A stretch of DNA of 64,000 nt from Guadua angustifolia (taxonomy: Eukaryota > Streptophyta > Magnoliopsida > Poales > Poaceae): assembly GCA_036346375.1 (NCBI GenBank), contig CM070517.1:8039161-8103160 (forward strand). The letters are read 5' to 3'. The position numbers and the translations under genes were made by a program. Positions 10,813-23,440 of this stretch are shown here, piece after piece; position 1 is the first letter of the stretch; the number at the start of each line of letters is the position of its first letter. The notes below the pieces were generated by a model that was not told the DNA's origin, did not search any database, and saw only the letters and a list, made by a program, of their open reading frames with translations.

Positions 10813-12414
10813 TCATATCGATATCACTCTCATATTTGTACAGAATGAATATCCCTGAGCCCACCACTCCAATTGCAGTACCTGTCTATCACATTGCAAA
10901 GCTTCACCATTTGCCACTAAAACTTGTACTGCTAGAATTGGCTCCATTCTATATTTAGTACGCTCTAAAAAAGCTACATTAATAAAACTGTGAGAGCACC
11001 CAGAATCTATTAACACTGGCATAACCTTGCTGCCCACCATTGCCTGAATATGAATTGTTGCATAATCCTCTGTGCCGAATAATGCATGTACCAACAATTT
11101 GTATTGCTCTTGTTCAAATGCCTTATCTTCGTCTTCTAAGACATGCAGTACCTCTTCACTTATATGCTCTGGAAATTCTTCAACTGTCATCGCATGCATC
11201 TGAACAGTTGACATTGGTTTGCACTGATGATCCTTCTCAAATTTGTCACCGCACTTGAAACACAATCCTCGAGCATGTCTATATTCACGTAATTGCCTAG
11301 CTCATCCCAAATCATCCATTCCTAGCTTATTATGCTCGGTTACCATGCCATTACAATATGTTCCCCTATCTTTGAGGCTACTACTGCTTTCTGTGGTTTC
11401 ATTCTGCACTTTCACATTTTTCTTCTTGGATTTGGGCCAGCATAAAAGCTTTTCGAACTGACTCTGGCAACTAAATCTCAACATCATATCTCACTTCATC
11501 TTTCAACCCCATAATAAAATGGTTTATAAAAAATTCTTCTTTGCAGGATTTATTATAGGCTTTTGCTTTGTACATTGCTATCTCAAAGTGATTTCTATAC
11601 TCCAAAACACTCCCTATTTGCTTTATCTGAATCAGTTCTCTTATACATCTCCTAGAATCATATGCTCCAAACTCAGACTCAACAGCCGACATAAAATGCT
11701 CCCAACCTCCTAATGGATATTCTTCCTAGTAAACTTGCAACCACATAGCGGCATTACCTTCCATATGCATAGTAGCCACTGTAGCCCATAATGATTCATC
11801 AGTATCATACATCTTGAAATATTGTATACAACGATTCTTCCAAATGCGATGTTCCTCTCCATCAAATTTGGGAAATGACAATTTAGGAATAAATGTTCTC
11901 TTCTCTCCATTCATCATTTTTGTTACCTGACCGGGTGTTGTGCAAGTTTGATTTCTGAGTATCCAACCCGAACCTCAATGATGGTAAGGGACACCTTCCT
12001 AACAATCCTGCCGATGTTGCAGCTAACTCTCCCACCTGTGCTGCCACTAGTTGTTCTTGATGTGGTGTGGTCATCCCTATTTCACTTTCCATCCTTGAAG
12101 TTGTTTGCAACCCTGGATTCTCCTTCGCTAATTTAAGCATTTTTTGAAATTGCTCCATTAACCCCAGAATTATTGTGTTATGTTCTGCTACCTGAGCTTG
12201 TATTGCCGAAATCTTCCACCGGTTTGATTTTCTCGACGATGAAGTCAAGATGCGCCTTCAGGGACTCCCATCTTTCATCCATCCACTCCCATCTTGCATC
12301 TGCTTGCTCCGTTGCTTCCCCCATTGCTTCTAGCACCATCTTGGTTTGCACGGAAGGCTTTTGTGGTGCCGTGATGATCCCTCTACTCGAACCAACCAAA
12401 TCAGGGAAACACAA
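10813..12414 (-). pseudogene. Gypsy-1 gag and protease remnant
   Basis: Read leftward from 12414: a charged N-terminal region (EATEQADARWEWMDERWESL), a gag core (FIPKLSFPKFDGEEHRIWKN, AAMWLQVY, then a stop, FGAYDSRRCIRELIQIKQIG, FINHFIMGLKDEVRYD), a zinc-knuckle-like CFKCGDKFEKDHQC, and a retropepsin core LIDSGCSHSFI near 10970. Several frames are used, so there are frameshifts and stops. This is the standard order of gypsy gag then PR. Confidence 0.8.
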
Positions 12415-12649
12415 CTCAGATTCACACTCTAAGACATTCCCTTCTCTCGGATTTTACAGTTCAAGCGAGAAACAAATTCCTCCAACCAAACTGCATCTAC
12501 ACCGAGGCTTCAAGGTGCTATGGCGTCCGATTTTCACCAAGCCCATCGGGTTGTGGAGAAATTTTACCAGGATCATCAGAATTGTGTGTTGGCGATTTTG
12601 AGTTCCCAAACCAGACCCAGGGATTTTACAACTCCAGACTAATTCGGAA

Positions 12650-12665
12650 CCGTGCTCTGATACCA
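12650..12665 (-). promoter_or_regulatory. Gypsy-1 primer-binding site
   Basis: On minus TGGTATCAGAGCACGG follows the LTR end by four bases. TGGTATCAGAGC is the standard complement of initiator tRNA-Met used by many plant LTR elements. Confidence 0.8.
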
Positions 12666-12669
12666 AGAT

Positions 12670-13021
12670 TGTGATGACCCAAAGCGTCACACTAGCAAAC
12701 CTAAGATACAGATCAATATCGCTAGAAGAAATGAGGTAAGGGAGGAGTAAGATCCAAAAGGGAGAAGGAAGAACACGAAAGGAGAGGAAGATTCATTCCA
12801 TTTTTCTGTTCAATTCACATTTTGTCTCAATACACAGCTTTATACCCAAAACCTCCACGCTAACCTCCTCGATTGGTAACTGCAGCATGTACTCCCACAT
12901 TACCGTTTAACAGCTACAGTAATTATTGACAACACTGTTTACCGTCACAAAGCAATCAACCACCATCCAAGTATTTGCATTTAAATCTACACCCTTCATT
13001 ACACCCTAGCAACATCAACAT
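12670..13021 (-). repeat. Gypsy-1 5' LTR
   Basis: On minus it starts TGTTGATGTTGCTAGGG (right edge 13021) and ends GGGTCATCACA (12670), giving TG..CA termini, just before the primer-binding site. A GGTATAAAGC TATA-like motif lies at about 12840 in the right orientation. The right edge is set by the terminal motif only. Confidence 0.6.
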
Positions 13022-13710
13022 TGCTCCCACCTGTCCCTGCCTTCTCGCATGACTCATTCTCGACCAGAGCAGCCGCCCTGACACTGTTGTGGATGCCACC
13101 GGTGCCCAGCGAGAATAGCACAATCGTCCTCCTGCTCCATAACTGCTTCTGCATCGACTCCTGTCCCACCTTCCTCACCAATATCGCCTTCATGATTCCA
13201 CAAAACAAAACACGCATCATACTTCAGCTCACACCAAATCAAGCCAAAAAGGGAGAAGAGAATCGAGGGGACGGGTGGTGTTGCGCCTTCCCACGACATC
13301 ATCGCATATAGTCATCCCCATGTATGGCGTCGCCATATCCAGAAGTCCCAAGCGACGGTGGTGGAGCCAACGGGAGGCAGGATGTGGGGTGGAAGGGATG
13401 GAAAAGGGAAGCCTCGGTGCCTGTAGGAGGTAGGAGGTGGGACACACAGAGGATATCGTGTCCTCCTAGAGCAGTTACAGTGGTGGCAGTTGCTGCAAGA
13501 GCGAGGGAGAGAAGGGGAAGATGACGTGGGAGTTGGGCTGAATAGCCAACTAGGCCGTACAATGTGTTGGGTTTGTGGGGGGTGGATGATTCATACTGCA
13601 CACGGAGTTAACTCCTCCTTTTATTAGTTTAGATAATTTGGGATAGTCAAGCATGGCTGCTGGTAGGATACCTCGATAACACAAGAGATGATATTTTGTT
13701 GAATGATAGA
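13022..13710. other. Mixed GC-rich segment without recognised gene
   Basis: Overlapping short ORFs on both strands (for example 13054-13302 and 13299-13601, minus) are compositional. None shows a domain I recognise. Confidence 0.4.
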
Positions 13711-13983
13711 TAGCTTCTAACATCTTTCATTTGGATATTAAATGCTTTAGCTGTACCCTTGATTTGCATATTTTATATGCGACTATTTAATGGAGATAAA
13801 AGTTTTTAACATATATGTTTCAGTAGCGATGATCTGAAATGCAAAAATAGCTTCTGACATCTTTCATTTGGATATTAAATGCTTTAGTTGTACCTTTGAT
13901 TTGCATATTTTATATGTAACTATGTAATGGAGATAAAAGTCTTTAACATATATGTTTCAATAGCGATGATCTGAAATGCAGAT
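13711..13983. repeat. Two-copy tandem duplication, period about 137 bp
   Basis: The run TAGCTTCTAACATC, TTTCATTTGGATATTAAATG, TTTGCATATTTTATATG, AATGGAGATAAAAGT, AACATATATGTTTCA, GCGATGATCTGAAATGCA at 13711-13847 repeats from 13848 with a few substitutions. Confidence 0.85.
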
Positions 13984-15151
13984 CTCATTTTTGACATACA
14001 CATCACATTTTTGACTGATTGCTAGCCTGCCAATTGCTCCATTTGTTTACTCATTTGGATGTTATACATACATGTTTGTTGGTTGACTAAATGGGTGGTG
14101 GCAAAGTTTCAATGATTACGTCATTCAAGATTTGGCTATTTGATGTGGACTACTTAATTAATACTTGGTAGCTTCATTGAGAGAAGGTCTCCTTCTGAAA
14201 GAGTTGCCTCCAAGGCTAAAAATAATAGTGCAACTAGAATTTCTTTGTTCCATTCTTCATCAAGTTTTATGGCCATTCTTCATGTATGTTCTATTTCTGG
14301 GATGTTGACCAAAGACATTTTTGTCTTAGCGGTGTATAGACTATCATCTAACAAGTAATAATAGAAAATAAAACTCCTATAGAGGTTGTACAAAGATAGG
14401 TTCTTGCCTCATGTTGAGGCTTTTTAAAATTATACTAGCATGAATTATTAACTGATAATTTGAAGCACTCTTAAGTAGCTAACAAGTTTGCTTCATATAT
14501 GTCTTTCTCATCAACCAACTTGGCTGTTGCTTTGAAAAAATTTTCTTAATAAAGTTGTGTTTGAGAATTTTCGTAGCAACACATGGGCACTTAACTAGTT
14601 ATGCTAAATCTACACAAGTGTTGCATACATATGGGCCAGAATAAGATTGCCACATGAGGAGGAAGGGCCCACACAAAGGTGGGCCTGTCTTCATACCCAT
14701 CTAGCCCGAACGACGCTATTCTGGTTATCTTCCTCTCATTTCTTTCAAAAATAGCTCTCTCTCAAATAGAATTGCAAATCTAGTGCTCTACCCACCGCTG
14801 AAAGCACACTCCATGCTCCCCTACCGTGGAAGGGTCTCCCGCGTGCCGCACTCGCTCCCTCACCTGCACATGCTTCCTCTGCTCCCGTGCTCCCCCTCTG
14901 TGGCTCTGTCTCCTTCTGCGCCTTCGGAGCACAGCTACTGCCTGCTACCACGCTCAGCATCTACTCTTGCGCCGCCCGCCTCTTGCGTTGTGCCTCCACA
15001 GTATCTGGCCTCTCGCGCTCCTTGGACGCGACAAGCGACAAATGTCTCCCACGGTGAAGGAGCTAGAAAAGCAATCATTTCTCGACTTGATCCCATCCGT
15101 ATACAAGATATAGTGGTCGACCTGAGCAGTTGATGTCCAAACAAGCAAAAC
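13984..15151. other. Spacer without recognised gene
   Basis: AT-rich to about 14640, then a more GC-rich stretch with several short ORFs (14745-15183) whose translations are low-complexity Pro, Ser and Leu. No domain recognised. Confidence 0.4.
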
Positions 15152-15636
15152 CAGTAAGGCAGGCCGTTTACCAGGTGGCACAACCCATTTAGGCCCAGCT
15201 AATAAATGGGTCGTGCCATGCTGGCACGTAGCCTTGTGGGCTGAGACCAACCTGTTTGCCCATTTAGCACCAAAAAATTCAAAATAATTAGAGAAAAACA
15301 TAAAAATTGAAAAAACGTAGAAGTTTAAAAAAATAAAGAATTTTTTAAAAAAATCTAGAATAATTAGAAAAACTTTTTTAAAATATCTGTAAAAAATCAA
15401 CATGAGAAAATCTTGGCAAAGAAAAAAGTACAGCCTATAGCTTAGTGATACAGGATAAAAATGAAGATTACAGTTATTCTTATTGATTATCTAGATAAAA
15501 ATTTTCAAACGTCTCCGCCAGCTAGGGTTGCAAACGGAGCGGATAATTCTTGACCGACCATCATATAAATTCGGATCTTATTCGGAGCATGATTTCGAAT
15601 ATCTATTTTTTTTATATCGGATACAGATTCAGATAG

Positions 15637-16277
15637 TGTTGACGATCGGGATCGCCTGACCGCAAGAGTGAAAAGGGGATCGGTGTGAATGGGGGACCCA
15701 GAAAGTGCTTCACTCAACAATGGCGTAGACGTAGGTCGGTGTGTGTGGCGTCAGCAAGCAAGGAACAACGAATTATACTGGTTTGAGCCCCCACGAGGGT
15801 AACAGCTCTACATCCAGTCTTCTCCGGAGGTGGAGGAACTCACTAACTGTGCGTACAATGAGATGATTACAGCTCGAGCCTGAGTGTTCTGTTTGAGTAT
15901 GCTGGTCTATTGCTAGCGAGTCTGCCCTATACATATGCCTTGCGAGGTCTTATATCCTCCCTGACGTTGCCTGTAACGGTCGGGAGAGATCCCCGGGGTA
16001 GTGGCTTCGTGTGTATTGAAGGTGGGTTGTAACCGCTCTAGAAACGCCGCCCACGTCCGCCTTAATGCCATTGTGCAGGTCTTAATAACTGCCGAGTCAA
16101 CGCACTTCCCTGAGCCAAGGTCGAGGTCGAGTGGGAACAAAGCCCCATTGCCTGAGCTCGAGGTTGTGCGGGGACGAGCGTCATTGGGCCGTGGTCGTGG
16201 GCCTTCGCTGCAATGCCTTGAGCCGGGAGCCCCTTTGACCACGCGTTGACTCGCCAAAGATTCCCCAGTCCTCGTCA
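15637..16277 (-). repeat. Tat-2 3' LTR
   Basis: 641 bp. On minus it begins TGACGAGGACTGG at 16277, right after the purine tract, and ends CGATCGTCAACA at 15637. It matches 37047-37686 along nearly its whole length, with substitutions mostly C/T and G/A and a more diverged patch near 16060-16140. Confidence 0.9.
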
Positions 16278-16291
16278 GCTAGCCCCCCAGG
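16278..16291 (-). promoter_or_regulatory. Tat-2 polypurine tract
   Basis: On minus CCTGGGGGGCTAGC runs straight into the TGACGAGG start of the 3' LTR, as expected for second-strand priming. Confidence 0.7.
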
Positions 16292-16689
16292 CTCAAGGTC
16301 GTGGAGTAGATCTGGATCGACCTCGAGCCTGAAGCCTACTGGGACCAGACTTCCAAATTTCTCGCACCTTTGATCGAGGTCGGGCGGAGGTTACCAGGAT
16401 AAGATTTCAGCTTCGCGACACCTGGCGCCCCTTGGACTTCACGATGCAGGTACAAATTTGACCGGTTTAGAGGGAACGCCTGCAACGCCTCTAAACCGCT
16501 GAACCTTAATTGCGCCTGTCAAGTCGCCGCCGGCACACCTTTTGAGAAGCCCCAACCGACGTCGACCCAGGCCTATAAACCCAAACCTTCTGCGACCTTT
16601 GAAGAACTTCTTGATTCCTTGCGCTCCTCGACTCCAAGCCCTTACTCGCACGACTCTTCCCTCCTCGACCGAGCCCAAAGACAACCGCC

Positions 16690-19600
16690 ATGGCCAAACT
16701 CGGGAGAAGCACCATGTCGTTGACGAGGATGAAGGAGCTCGAGGGCCTGGACCTCCTCGACCCAGCGATGTGGAGGTTGCCAAACGGGGAGCCCGAGCCG
16801 CACCCTAAGGACGACGAGTTCGTGTGCACCGAGCACTACGCGCTCTTCGGCCTACGGACACTGGAGAGCGACTTTATGGCGGCGATCCTTGCCCACTGCG
16901 AGATCGAGCTCATCAACATGGTGCCCAACTCAATCCTCCTCCTTTCCATCTTCTCTCACCTATGCGAGGGGTTCCTTGGAATCCTCCCCACCCCCTCGCT
17001 CTTCTTTCGCATCTTTTCCTTGTTTCGCTCCGGGAAGGACCCTGTGGTCGGATGCCTTTACTTCCGGCTGCGGACGGGAATCCCATGGGCCTTCCCCAAG
17101 ATCCAATCTCGTGACTCCCTTGGTCCATGGACCGAGCGGTGGTTTTATTTGAAGAAGGGTCGAACCGGCACGCTGCTCGACGGACCCGATCACCGTGAAG
17201 AAAGAGACCCCGAGTCGACGACTCGAGGCCGGCGAGGAGGCCATCGCCGCCATCCACATTTGCGCCACGCTGCTGCCACCGGCAAAGCGATCGTCATGAC
17301 TTCTGCGGGAGCGGGTTTTCCCCTTCGAAGAGGGAACACCGTTTCACGAGATCACGGGCGCGACGACATGACCCGTGAAGGCACGCTGGTGCATCTCGTT
17401 GCCACTCAGAGACTTGCTCGCCTCCGCCCTTCGAAGTCTTCCCGACCGTTTCGCTTGCTTGCAGGCGAAGGAATCTCTGGTCGCCGCTAGGATGAATGAG
17501 ATGTTCGGAAGGCGGCGACGAGTACACCCTTGACCCCGGCCCGAAGAACATATCATACGGAAGGCCGAGGTGAGCGCCTAATCCATTCTTCGGTTTGTAC
17601 TTCATGGCGCTTTCCTTGACCGTTCATCGTGCTCGCAGGACCACCAGGAGTTGCTTGACACGGTCAAGAGGATGCTCCCACTGCCCGGCGGGAGCAAAAG
17701 TAAGAAGGGGAAGAAGAAACCGCCCTCGGGCAAGGCGGACGACCGTGAGGCCAAGAAGCCTCACGTCGAATGGGCCGACCGTGCAATGGTAAGGACTCCC
17801 AAGGTCGAGCCCCCGAGCTTGTGCTTGCGCTTCTCCTCTTACGTGTCTTTCTCACAGCAGGCCAACGCGGCGGCCGCCGCCAGGTCTTCGAGCCCTCAAG
17901 CGACCCAAAGGTCCCAAGAGGGGGGCCCTGGGACTTCCACCGCGGGGGACTTAGAGCCGCCGCGGGTTTTAAGGTCCCAGACCGGAGGGACCCGCAAGAG
18001 GAGCGCCCCCCCCCCCGACCTCGGAGGGCCAGGGCCTTCGCCAGCCTCCTGCGAAACGCAGACTTCAGACCCAGGTAGGTCTCTTGCCCTTCATTTGCTT
18101 AACTCATCTTGCAACTTTTTAGCTTAGTAGTGGCTCTTAATCGCAGACCTTGAGCGCCCGAGCTCAACACCTGCCCGTATTGACAATGGCTATTGTCCAG
18201 GGCGAGTCCGAGTCTGAAGAGGAGGAGAATGTTTTCGTGCTGGCCCCGCGCCGACCCTCGGGCCAAGCGCATAATCCTTCTGGACCCCCGAGCCTGGTCC
18301 CGGCTGGCGAGTTCGACCAAGGGGTCGACGACCTGGACGAGGAGCTGAACCAGCCTACGACCAGCGAGGACTACGACACCGGCGAGGCAGACGCCGGCGT
18401 TGTCGCTGACCCGCCCAGGGTCGACGTGGAGGAAGGTGCCCGGGGCGCCTTGGCCGCACCCGCGGAGGTGTCCCAGGCCTGCCCGACCGTGGCCGGCCTG
18501 GGTGCCGAGGTCGACGCGAGGAAGGCGCCGGCGCTATGCAGCCGTGGAAGTAGGGGTGGAAAACGAGCCAGATGAACTTTTTTTCGAGCTTCTTCAACAC
18601 TAATTTATTCTTATTTATTATAGTCTCATGTATTATTTGAGACCCAACTTCGAGCCGAGCCTAACGAGCCGAGCCAAAGTTGACTCTTGTTCCAAATCAA
18701 CTAATTTTTATTTTAAAAGAAAAATGAATGTAATCGGAGCAATTTTGAAACGAGCCACCGAGCCAGCTCAACGAGCTTTTTTTCCAGCCCTACGTGGAAG
18801 CACCTCAGGCCTGCCCGACCACAGTAGCGTCGGGCGCTGAGGTCGCGGCATCCCAGGCCACTGATGTTGACCGCGCCGCGGGAGATTGCGCGGTGGATCC
18901 GGGCAGCGCTCCCTTAGCGCCGAGTGGACGAAGCCCCGACCACAGAGGTCGGGACCGGAGTCGCTGCCGAGCCCACCCCTGGCGTCGAGCTGAGCCCCTA
19001 GGGGGTGGCGATAGAACGCCAAGTCGCCATTGGGGTGGCGCCCGAAGGTCCTGACCCCAGTGTCCTGGCGGTGATCGAGGTCGGCGCTGGCCCGGAAACA
19101 TCGGGTGGCGAGCGTGAAGAGTTCACCCGCGCGCGCGTTGAGAACCGTCTTCGTGTGGTAAGGACCCCCTCGCGCATCCTGCAGTACGTTAGCCCGAGCT
19201 CTCTTTGCTGCTTCTCTTATTTGGACCACCCTTTCTACCATGAAGGCAATCCGCAACGTTTCCCAAGGACTACAAGGCCTTCAGGATCACGCCGACGTGC
19301 TGAGGGGCATCCTGAACATGGTGGAGGTGCGAGAGGTCGAACGCTCCAGGTTCATCGAGACCTTGGGGATCGAGCAAGAAGAGGCTGAACAGAGGGCCAA
19401 AGAGCTTGACGACCTGCGCCAGGCGATGAAGGCGCAGGAGGCTGCCCACGCGGCCGAGCTCGAGCAGGCCAGAGCCACCGAGCGCGACCATGCCTACAAG
19501 GCAGTGGAGCAAGAGCGCGCGCGGTCGGCCAAGGCGCTCGAAGCCAAGCGGGCCAAGGCCGAAGTGCTGGTGAAGGCCGCCGCGGAGCAAGCATCTTCCT

Positions 19601-19830
19601 CGGTGAAGGCGACCCCCGAGCTTGAGGCCAAGGTGAAGGAGCTCGAAGAAAAGCTGGGTCGAGCAAGCAAGGCGGCGAAGAGTGCTGTGGCCCAACTTCA
19701 AGATGAGCGGCGGCGCGCCGGTGAAGCCTCCACCGAAGCCCTCCGTCTCCAGAGCAAGCTCTCGACCCTGAGGGCCAAGGTCACCGAGCTCGAGCAGGAA
19801 AAGCTTACCCGTGAGATGGCTGATCTGTAG
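16690..19830 (+). pseudogene. Antisense ORF of Tat-2: Transposase_28-like domain plus coiled-coil tail, apparently multi-exon
   Basis: On plus, opposite to gag-pol. The first frame from ATG 16690 has LDPAMWRLPNGEPEPHPKD, then CEIELINMVPNSILLLSIF, SHLCEGFLGILPTPSLF, VVGCLYFRLRTGI and WTERWFYLKK, matching the Transposase_28 blocks seen in Tat-1. Later frames include DTVKRMLPLPGG (17655), a Ser/Pro-rich middle (17870-18070) and a long Glu/Lys/Ala-rich coiled coil with heptads (19240-19830, ELEEKL, LEAKVKELEE, TELEQEK), ending in TAG. Between frames there are GTAAGG or GTAGGT donors (17789, 18075, 19158) and TGCTCGCAG, TCACAGCAG and AATCGCAG acceptors, so introns are plausible. A MITE interrupts it at 18551. 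Role of such ORFs is unknown. Confidence 0.7.
18551..18792. mobile_element. 242-bp hAT MITE inside the Tat-2 antisense ORF
   Basis: Ends TAGGGGTGGAAAA and TTTTTTTCCAGCCCTA are inverted repeats. Flanks CGTGGAAG at 18543-18550 and 18793-18800 are identical 8-bp TSDs. The interior is AT-rich with CGAGCC motifs and no coding. It splits the middle of the antisense ORF, so it arrived after Tat-2 integrated or in its source copy. Confidence 0.95.
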
Positions 19831-19860
19831 ATAGGGCTAGACTTCTTGTAAGCAAGACTT

Positions 19861-20404
19861 TTGTATAACAAAAAACAGGGTTTATTGCATGAACAGCTTA
19901 ATATCTTGTTTTGCTTGAACGAAATTTTTTCCTTAGTCGTGCACTTAGCCTTTTTTGCCCGTGGTATATCTCATCCAGCCCCCGTTGGGTTAAAGGTCGA
20001 GCAACGCCGGCCTTGGGCGCAAGTTAGAAACCCCGCAAAGACCAAGTCCTGCAAGATCGAAAAAGGCCCTAGGGGAAAAACATGGTCGCAAGAGGAAAAA
20101 CTTAAGATCTATAGTAAGGCTCGAGTCATGACAACGATTTGCACATCGCCGTTGGACCCAAATACTGCTTAAATCGAACCCCGCACGGGGGTAGTATAGA
20201 TCTTGAAGAGATTAAACACATGCAACTCGACCACTGGGGGTGAAGGATAAGCCTGCGACACCTGGGCAAAGAGCAAGCGCACATCCGTAGGTCGGGCTCA
20301 GAGAGAATTGAGCTCAAGCCAACACAAATCATAGAAAGAAAAAGTGCGCAAAGACAAATAATGACAATTGAACAAGAACTTTATTGAAATTTGAAGTAAA
20401 AAGG
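19861..20404. other. Tat-2 spacer between antisense ORF and end of pol
   Basis: Non-coding as far as I can see. It separates the convergent 3' ends of the antisense ORF (19830, plus) and pol (20405, minus), where terminators of both transcripts would lie. Confidence 0.5.
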
Positions 20405-23400
20405 TTACACATAGAATTTTCGAAGCTGGTCAATATTCCACAAGCTAGAGAGCTCTCTGCCATTGGGCATCGCAAGCCGGTAAGCCCCCGTGCGATCTGT
20501 TGAAACAACTCTATAGGGGCCCTCCCACCGTGGGGATAACTTGTTGGTGTTGGACGGTGCTTGAATCCGTCTCAGGGCTAAGTCCCCAACAAGGAGCTCC
20601 CTAGGTCGTACCGATCTAGATGCATGTCTATGAAGATCTTGCAGGTACTACACCGATCGTAGCAGTGCACGGCATCTTACTTCTTCCGCCAGGGTAAGGT
20701 CAAGAGACCGCTCTTGCTCGAAGTCGATCTAATCGACTAAGCTGACCCTGGCAGAGCCCAACGTGACCTCAGGAGGCAGGTCGGCTTCGGTACCGAACAT
20801 GAGCCGGAAGGGTGTGGACCCTGTTGCTCGGCTGACTGTGGTACGAATAGACCATAAGACGGTGGGAAGTTCGTCCACCCAGGTCTGGCTGTGTCGTTCG
20901 AGCTCATCTGACACTCGCTTTTTGACGCCTTGAACGATTTGTCCGTTGGCGCGTTCCACTGCTCCATTACTCTGCGGGTGGGCCACCGAGGCATAGCATA
21001 CCTTGGTGCCGATGTCTTCGCAGTACTCTTGGAACAGCTCACTAGTAAATTGAGTTCCATTGTCAGTAATGATTCTGCATGGAACCCCGTACCTAGTGAC
21101 CAAGAACAGGCGGAAGAATTTGACCGCCGCGCGAGCCGTGATGGTCGAGACTGGTTCGGCTTCGATCCACTTGGTGAAGGTATCGATGGCCACAAACAAA
21201 AACTTCTTCCCCCCGGTCGCCTGCGGAAAGGGGCCGAGGATGTCCAGCCCCCAGGTTGAGAAGGGCTACGTGAGCGGGATGGTCTGGAGCGCGTAAGCAG
21301 GCTGATGTGACTTCCGAGCATGGAACTGGCAGGTTCGACAGGTGCGGACAATGCTACGTGCGTCCTGGAGTGCCATTGGCCAATAGTACCCTATGCGGAA
21401 AGCTTTCCCGACCATAGTCCTGAAAGAAGAGTGTGCCCCACAGAGACCTAAATGAATGTCATGTAGCAGGTACTTACCCTCTTCCGCGGTAACGCACTTT
21501 GTCAGGATGCCAGAGATATTCTGACGATAAAGCTTGCCATCCACGAGCTTATATGAGCTCGCCCAGCACTTGATCCTGCTTCTTTCCACTGGCTCGGCCG
21601 GGAGCTCACCCGTCGCCAGGAAACGATGGATCGGCTCAGCCCAGGAGGGAGTACCTTCGATGAAGGCGACCGAGGGCCCTTGGTCGGAGATGGAGGGAGA
21701 CGCTAGGGTTTCCAGGATCACGTCGGGAGGGACTTCATCGTCAGACGACCCGAGCTTGGAGAGGAAATCTACGTCGGAGTTGTCCTTCCAAGCCACATGT
21801 GTGATCTCCAGGTTCTTGAACCACTTCTCCATCTTACGCGCCTCGGCGAGGTACTTGGCCATGGAGTCTTCAAAGCATTGGTAGCCCTTGTTGAACTGGT
21901 TGATAACGAGTTGTGAGTCGCCCTTGACGACCAGCCGGCGAACACCCAGCGCCTTGCAAGCTCGGAGCCCCACCAGAAGAGCCTCGTATTCTGCTGCATT
22001 GTTTGTCGCTGGGAACCCAAAACGAACCACGTACCTCAGCCTATCGCCCTACGGGGTGAGGATGAGGATTCCAGCCCCTGAGTGTTTGAAGGACTGTGAG
22101 CCGTCGAAGTACATGACCCAGGGTCTCTCCTCATCGACCTCGAGCTCAGGAGCCGGCTGCGAGGTCTGTTCGACCACGAAATCGGCCAGCACCTGTGACT
22201 TAATGGCCGTGCACGCCACGAACTGGAGGTCGAAAATGGCCAGCTCCATGGCCCATTTGGTGATGCATCCTCCAGCCTCTGGATTCCTCAAGATCTCCCC
22301 GAGCGAGATGTTGCTCGGGACGATCACGGAGTGAGCCTGGAAGTAATGCCGAAGCTTGCGCGAAGCCATGAGGAGGGCATAGAGGAGCTTCTGAACCTGA
22401 GGGTAGCGCTCTTTTGGCCCGTGAAGGACCTCGCTGACGTAGTAGATCGGATGCTGCTACGCGTTCCGCTCGGCCACCAGGACAGCGCTGATGGCCTGGG
22501 CGGTGGCCGCGAGGTAGAGCAGCAACTTCTCTCCCGGCTGTAGGGTCATAAGTAAGGGTGGTATCGACAGGTATACCTTCAACTCGTCGAAGGACCGCTG
22601 AGCCTCGAGCATCCACTCGAAGCCCTCGTGCTTGCGCAAGCCCTTGAAGAAGGGCAGCCCGCGCTCGCCGAGCCTCGAGATGAACCGGCTAAGGGCAGCC
22701 ATACGGCCTGTGAGGCACTGTACCTGCTTCACCGAGCTCGGGGGAGCCATCTTCTCTATCGCCTCGATCTTCTCTGGGTTCGGGCCGACCCTCGGGCCCC
22801 CGATCATGTAGCCGAGCACCTTCCCAGAGGCGGCGCCGAATACGCACTTCTCCAGATTGAGCTTGATCTTGTACTTGTTCAGGTTGGCAAAGGTCTCTTC
22901 AAGATCTTGAACTTGGTTGGCTTCGGCGGAGCTCTTGATGATGATGTCATCCACGTAGACCTCAAGATTGCGGCCAATCTAAGGCTCGAACGTCTTGGTC
23001 ATCAAGCGTTGAAAGGTCGCCGGCGTTGCGGAGACCAAATTACATGGTTGTGTAACAGTAGGTCCCGAACGGCGTAATGAATGACGTTTTGCTTTCGTCG
23101 TCAACTGCCAGCTTAATCTGGTGGTACCCAGAATAAGCGTCTAGGAAGCTCAGCAACTTGGCATTGGCCGTGGAGTCGACGATTTGGTCGATGCGCGGGA
23201 GAGGGAAATTATCCATCGGGCATGCCGAGTTCAACCCTGTGTGATCCACGCACATCCTGCACTTCCCGCCTTTCTTCTGCACGATGACGGGGTTGGCCAA
23301 CCATTCGGAGTAATTGATCTCACGAATGAAACTGGCCTTCAACAGCTTATCAAGGTTCTCCTTGATTATGGCGACCTTCTCGGGAGAAAAGCGCCGCAAC

Positions 23401-23429
23401 TTCGGCAAGACGGGCCGGCGATTCGCCAA
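20405..23429 (-). pseudogene. Tat-2 pol: RT, RNase H, second RNase H-like domain, integrase
   Basis: From 23429 on minus: LPKLRRFSPEKVAIIKE, EWLANPVIVQKKGGKCRMCV, FPLPRIDQIVDST, LLSFLDAYSGYHQI and ITPFGTYCY (RT). After a frame break come MDDIIIKS, LNLEKCVFG and MTLQPGEKLLLYLA (RT end and RNase H). 22369-21266 has VMYFDGSQSFKHSGAGI, then NNAAEYEALLVGL and VKGDSQLVINQ, the extra RNase H domain of Tat elements, then the integrase zinc finger (HLGLCGAH..CRTCQFH). 21199-20729 has the catalytic core: AIDTFTKWIEA, IITDNGTQF and NGAVERANGQI supply D, D, E. The C-terminus ends at a TAA at 20405-20407. Several frameshifts; no protease seen. Confidence 0.88.
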
Positions 23430-23440
23430 GACTGCAATCG

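Larger units (their letters stand above)
9245..13021 (-). mobile_element. Gypsy-1: decayed Ty3/gypsy element, truncated in RNase H
   Basis: Order on minus: LTR (13021-12670), primer-binding site, gag, zinc knuckle, protease, RT, RNase H. Integrase, the 3' LTR and the 3' end are missing at about 9245. Frames are broken by many stops. The downstream neighbour at 8600-9122 is the CACTA-like array, so the truncation may coincide with another insertion or a deletion. Confidence 0.8.

Noticed and set aside
15123..15160. Alternative left end of hAT-A at the CAGTTGATGTCCA string (15127)
   Set aside because: Its 8-bp flank does not resemble CGCAAAAC on the right, while the flank before 15152 matches at 7 of 8.
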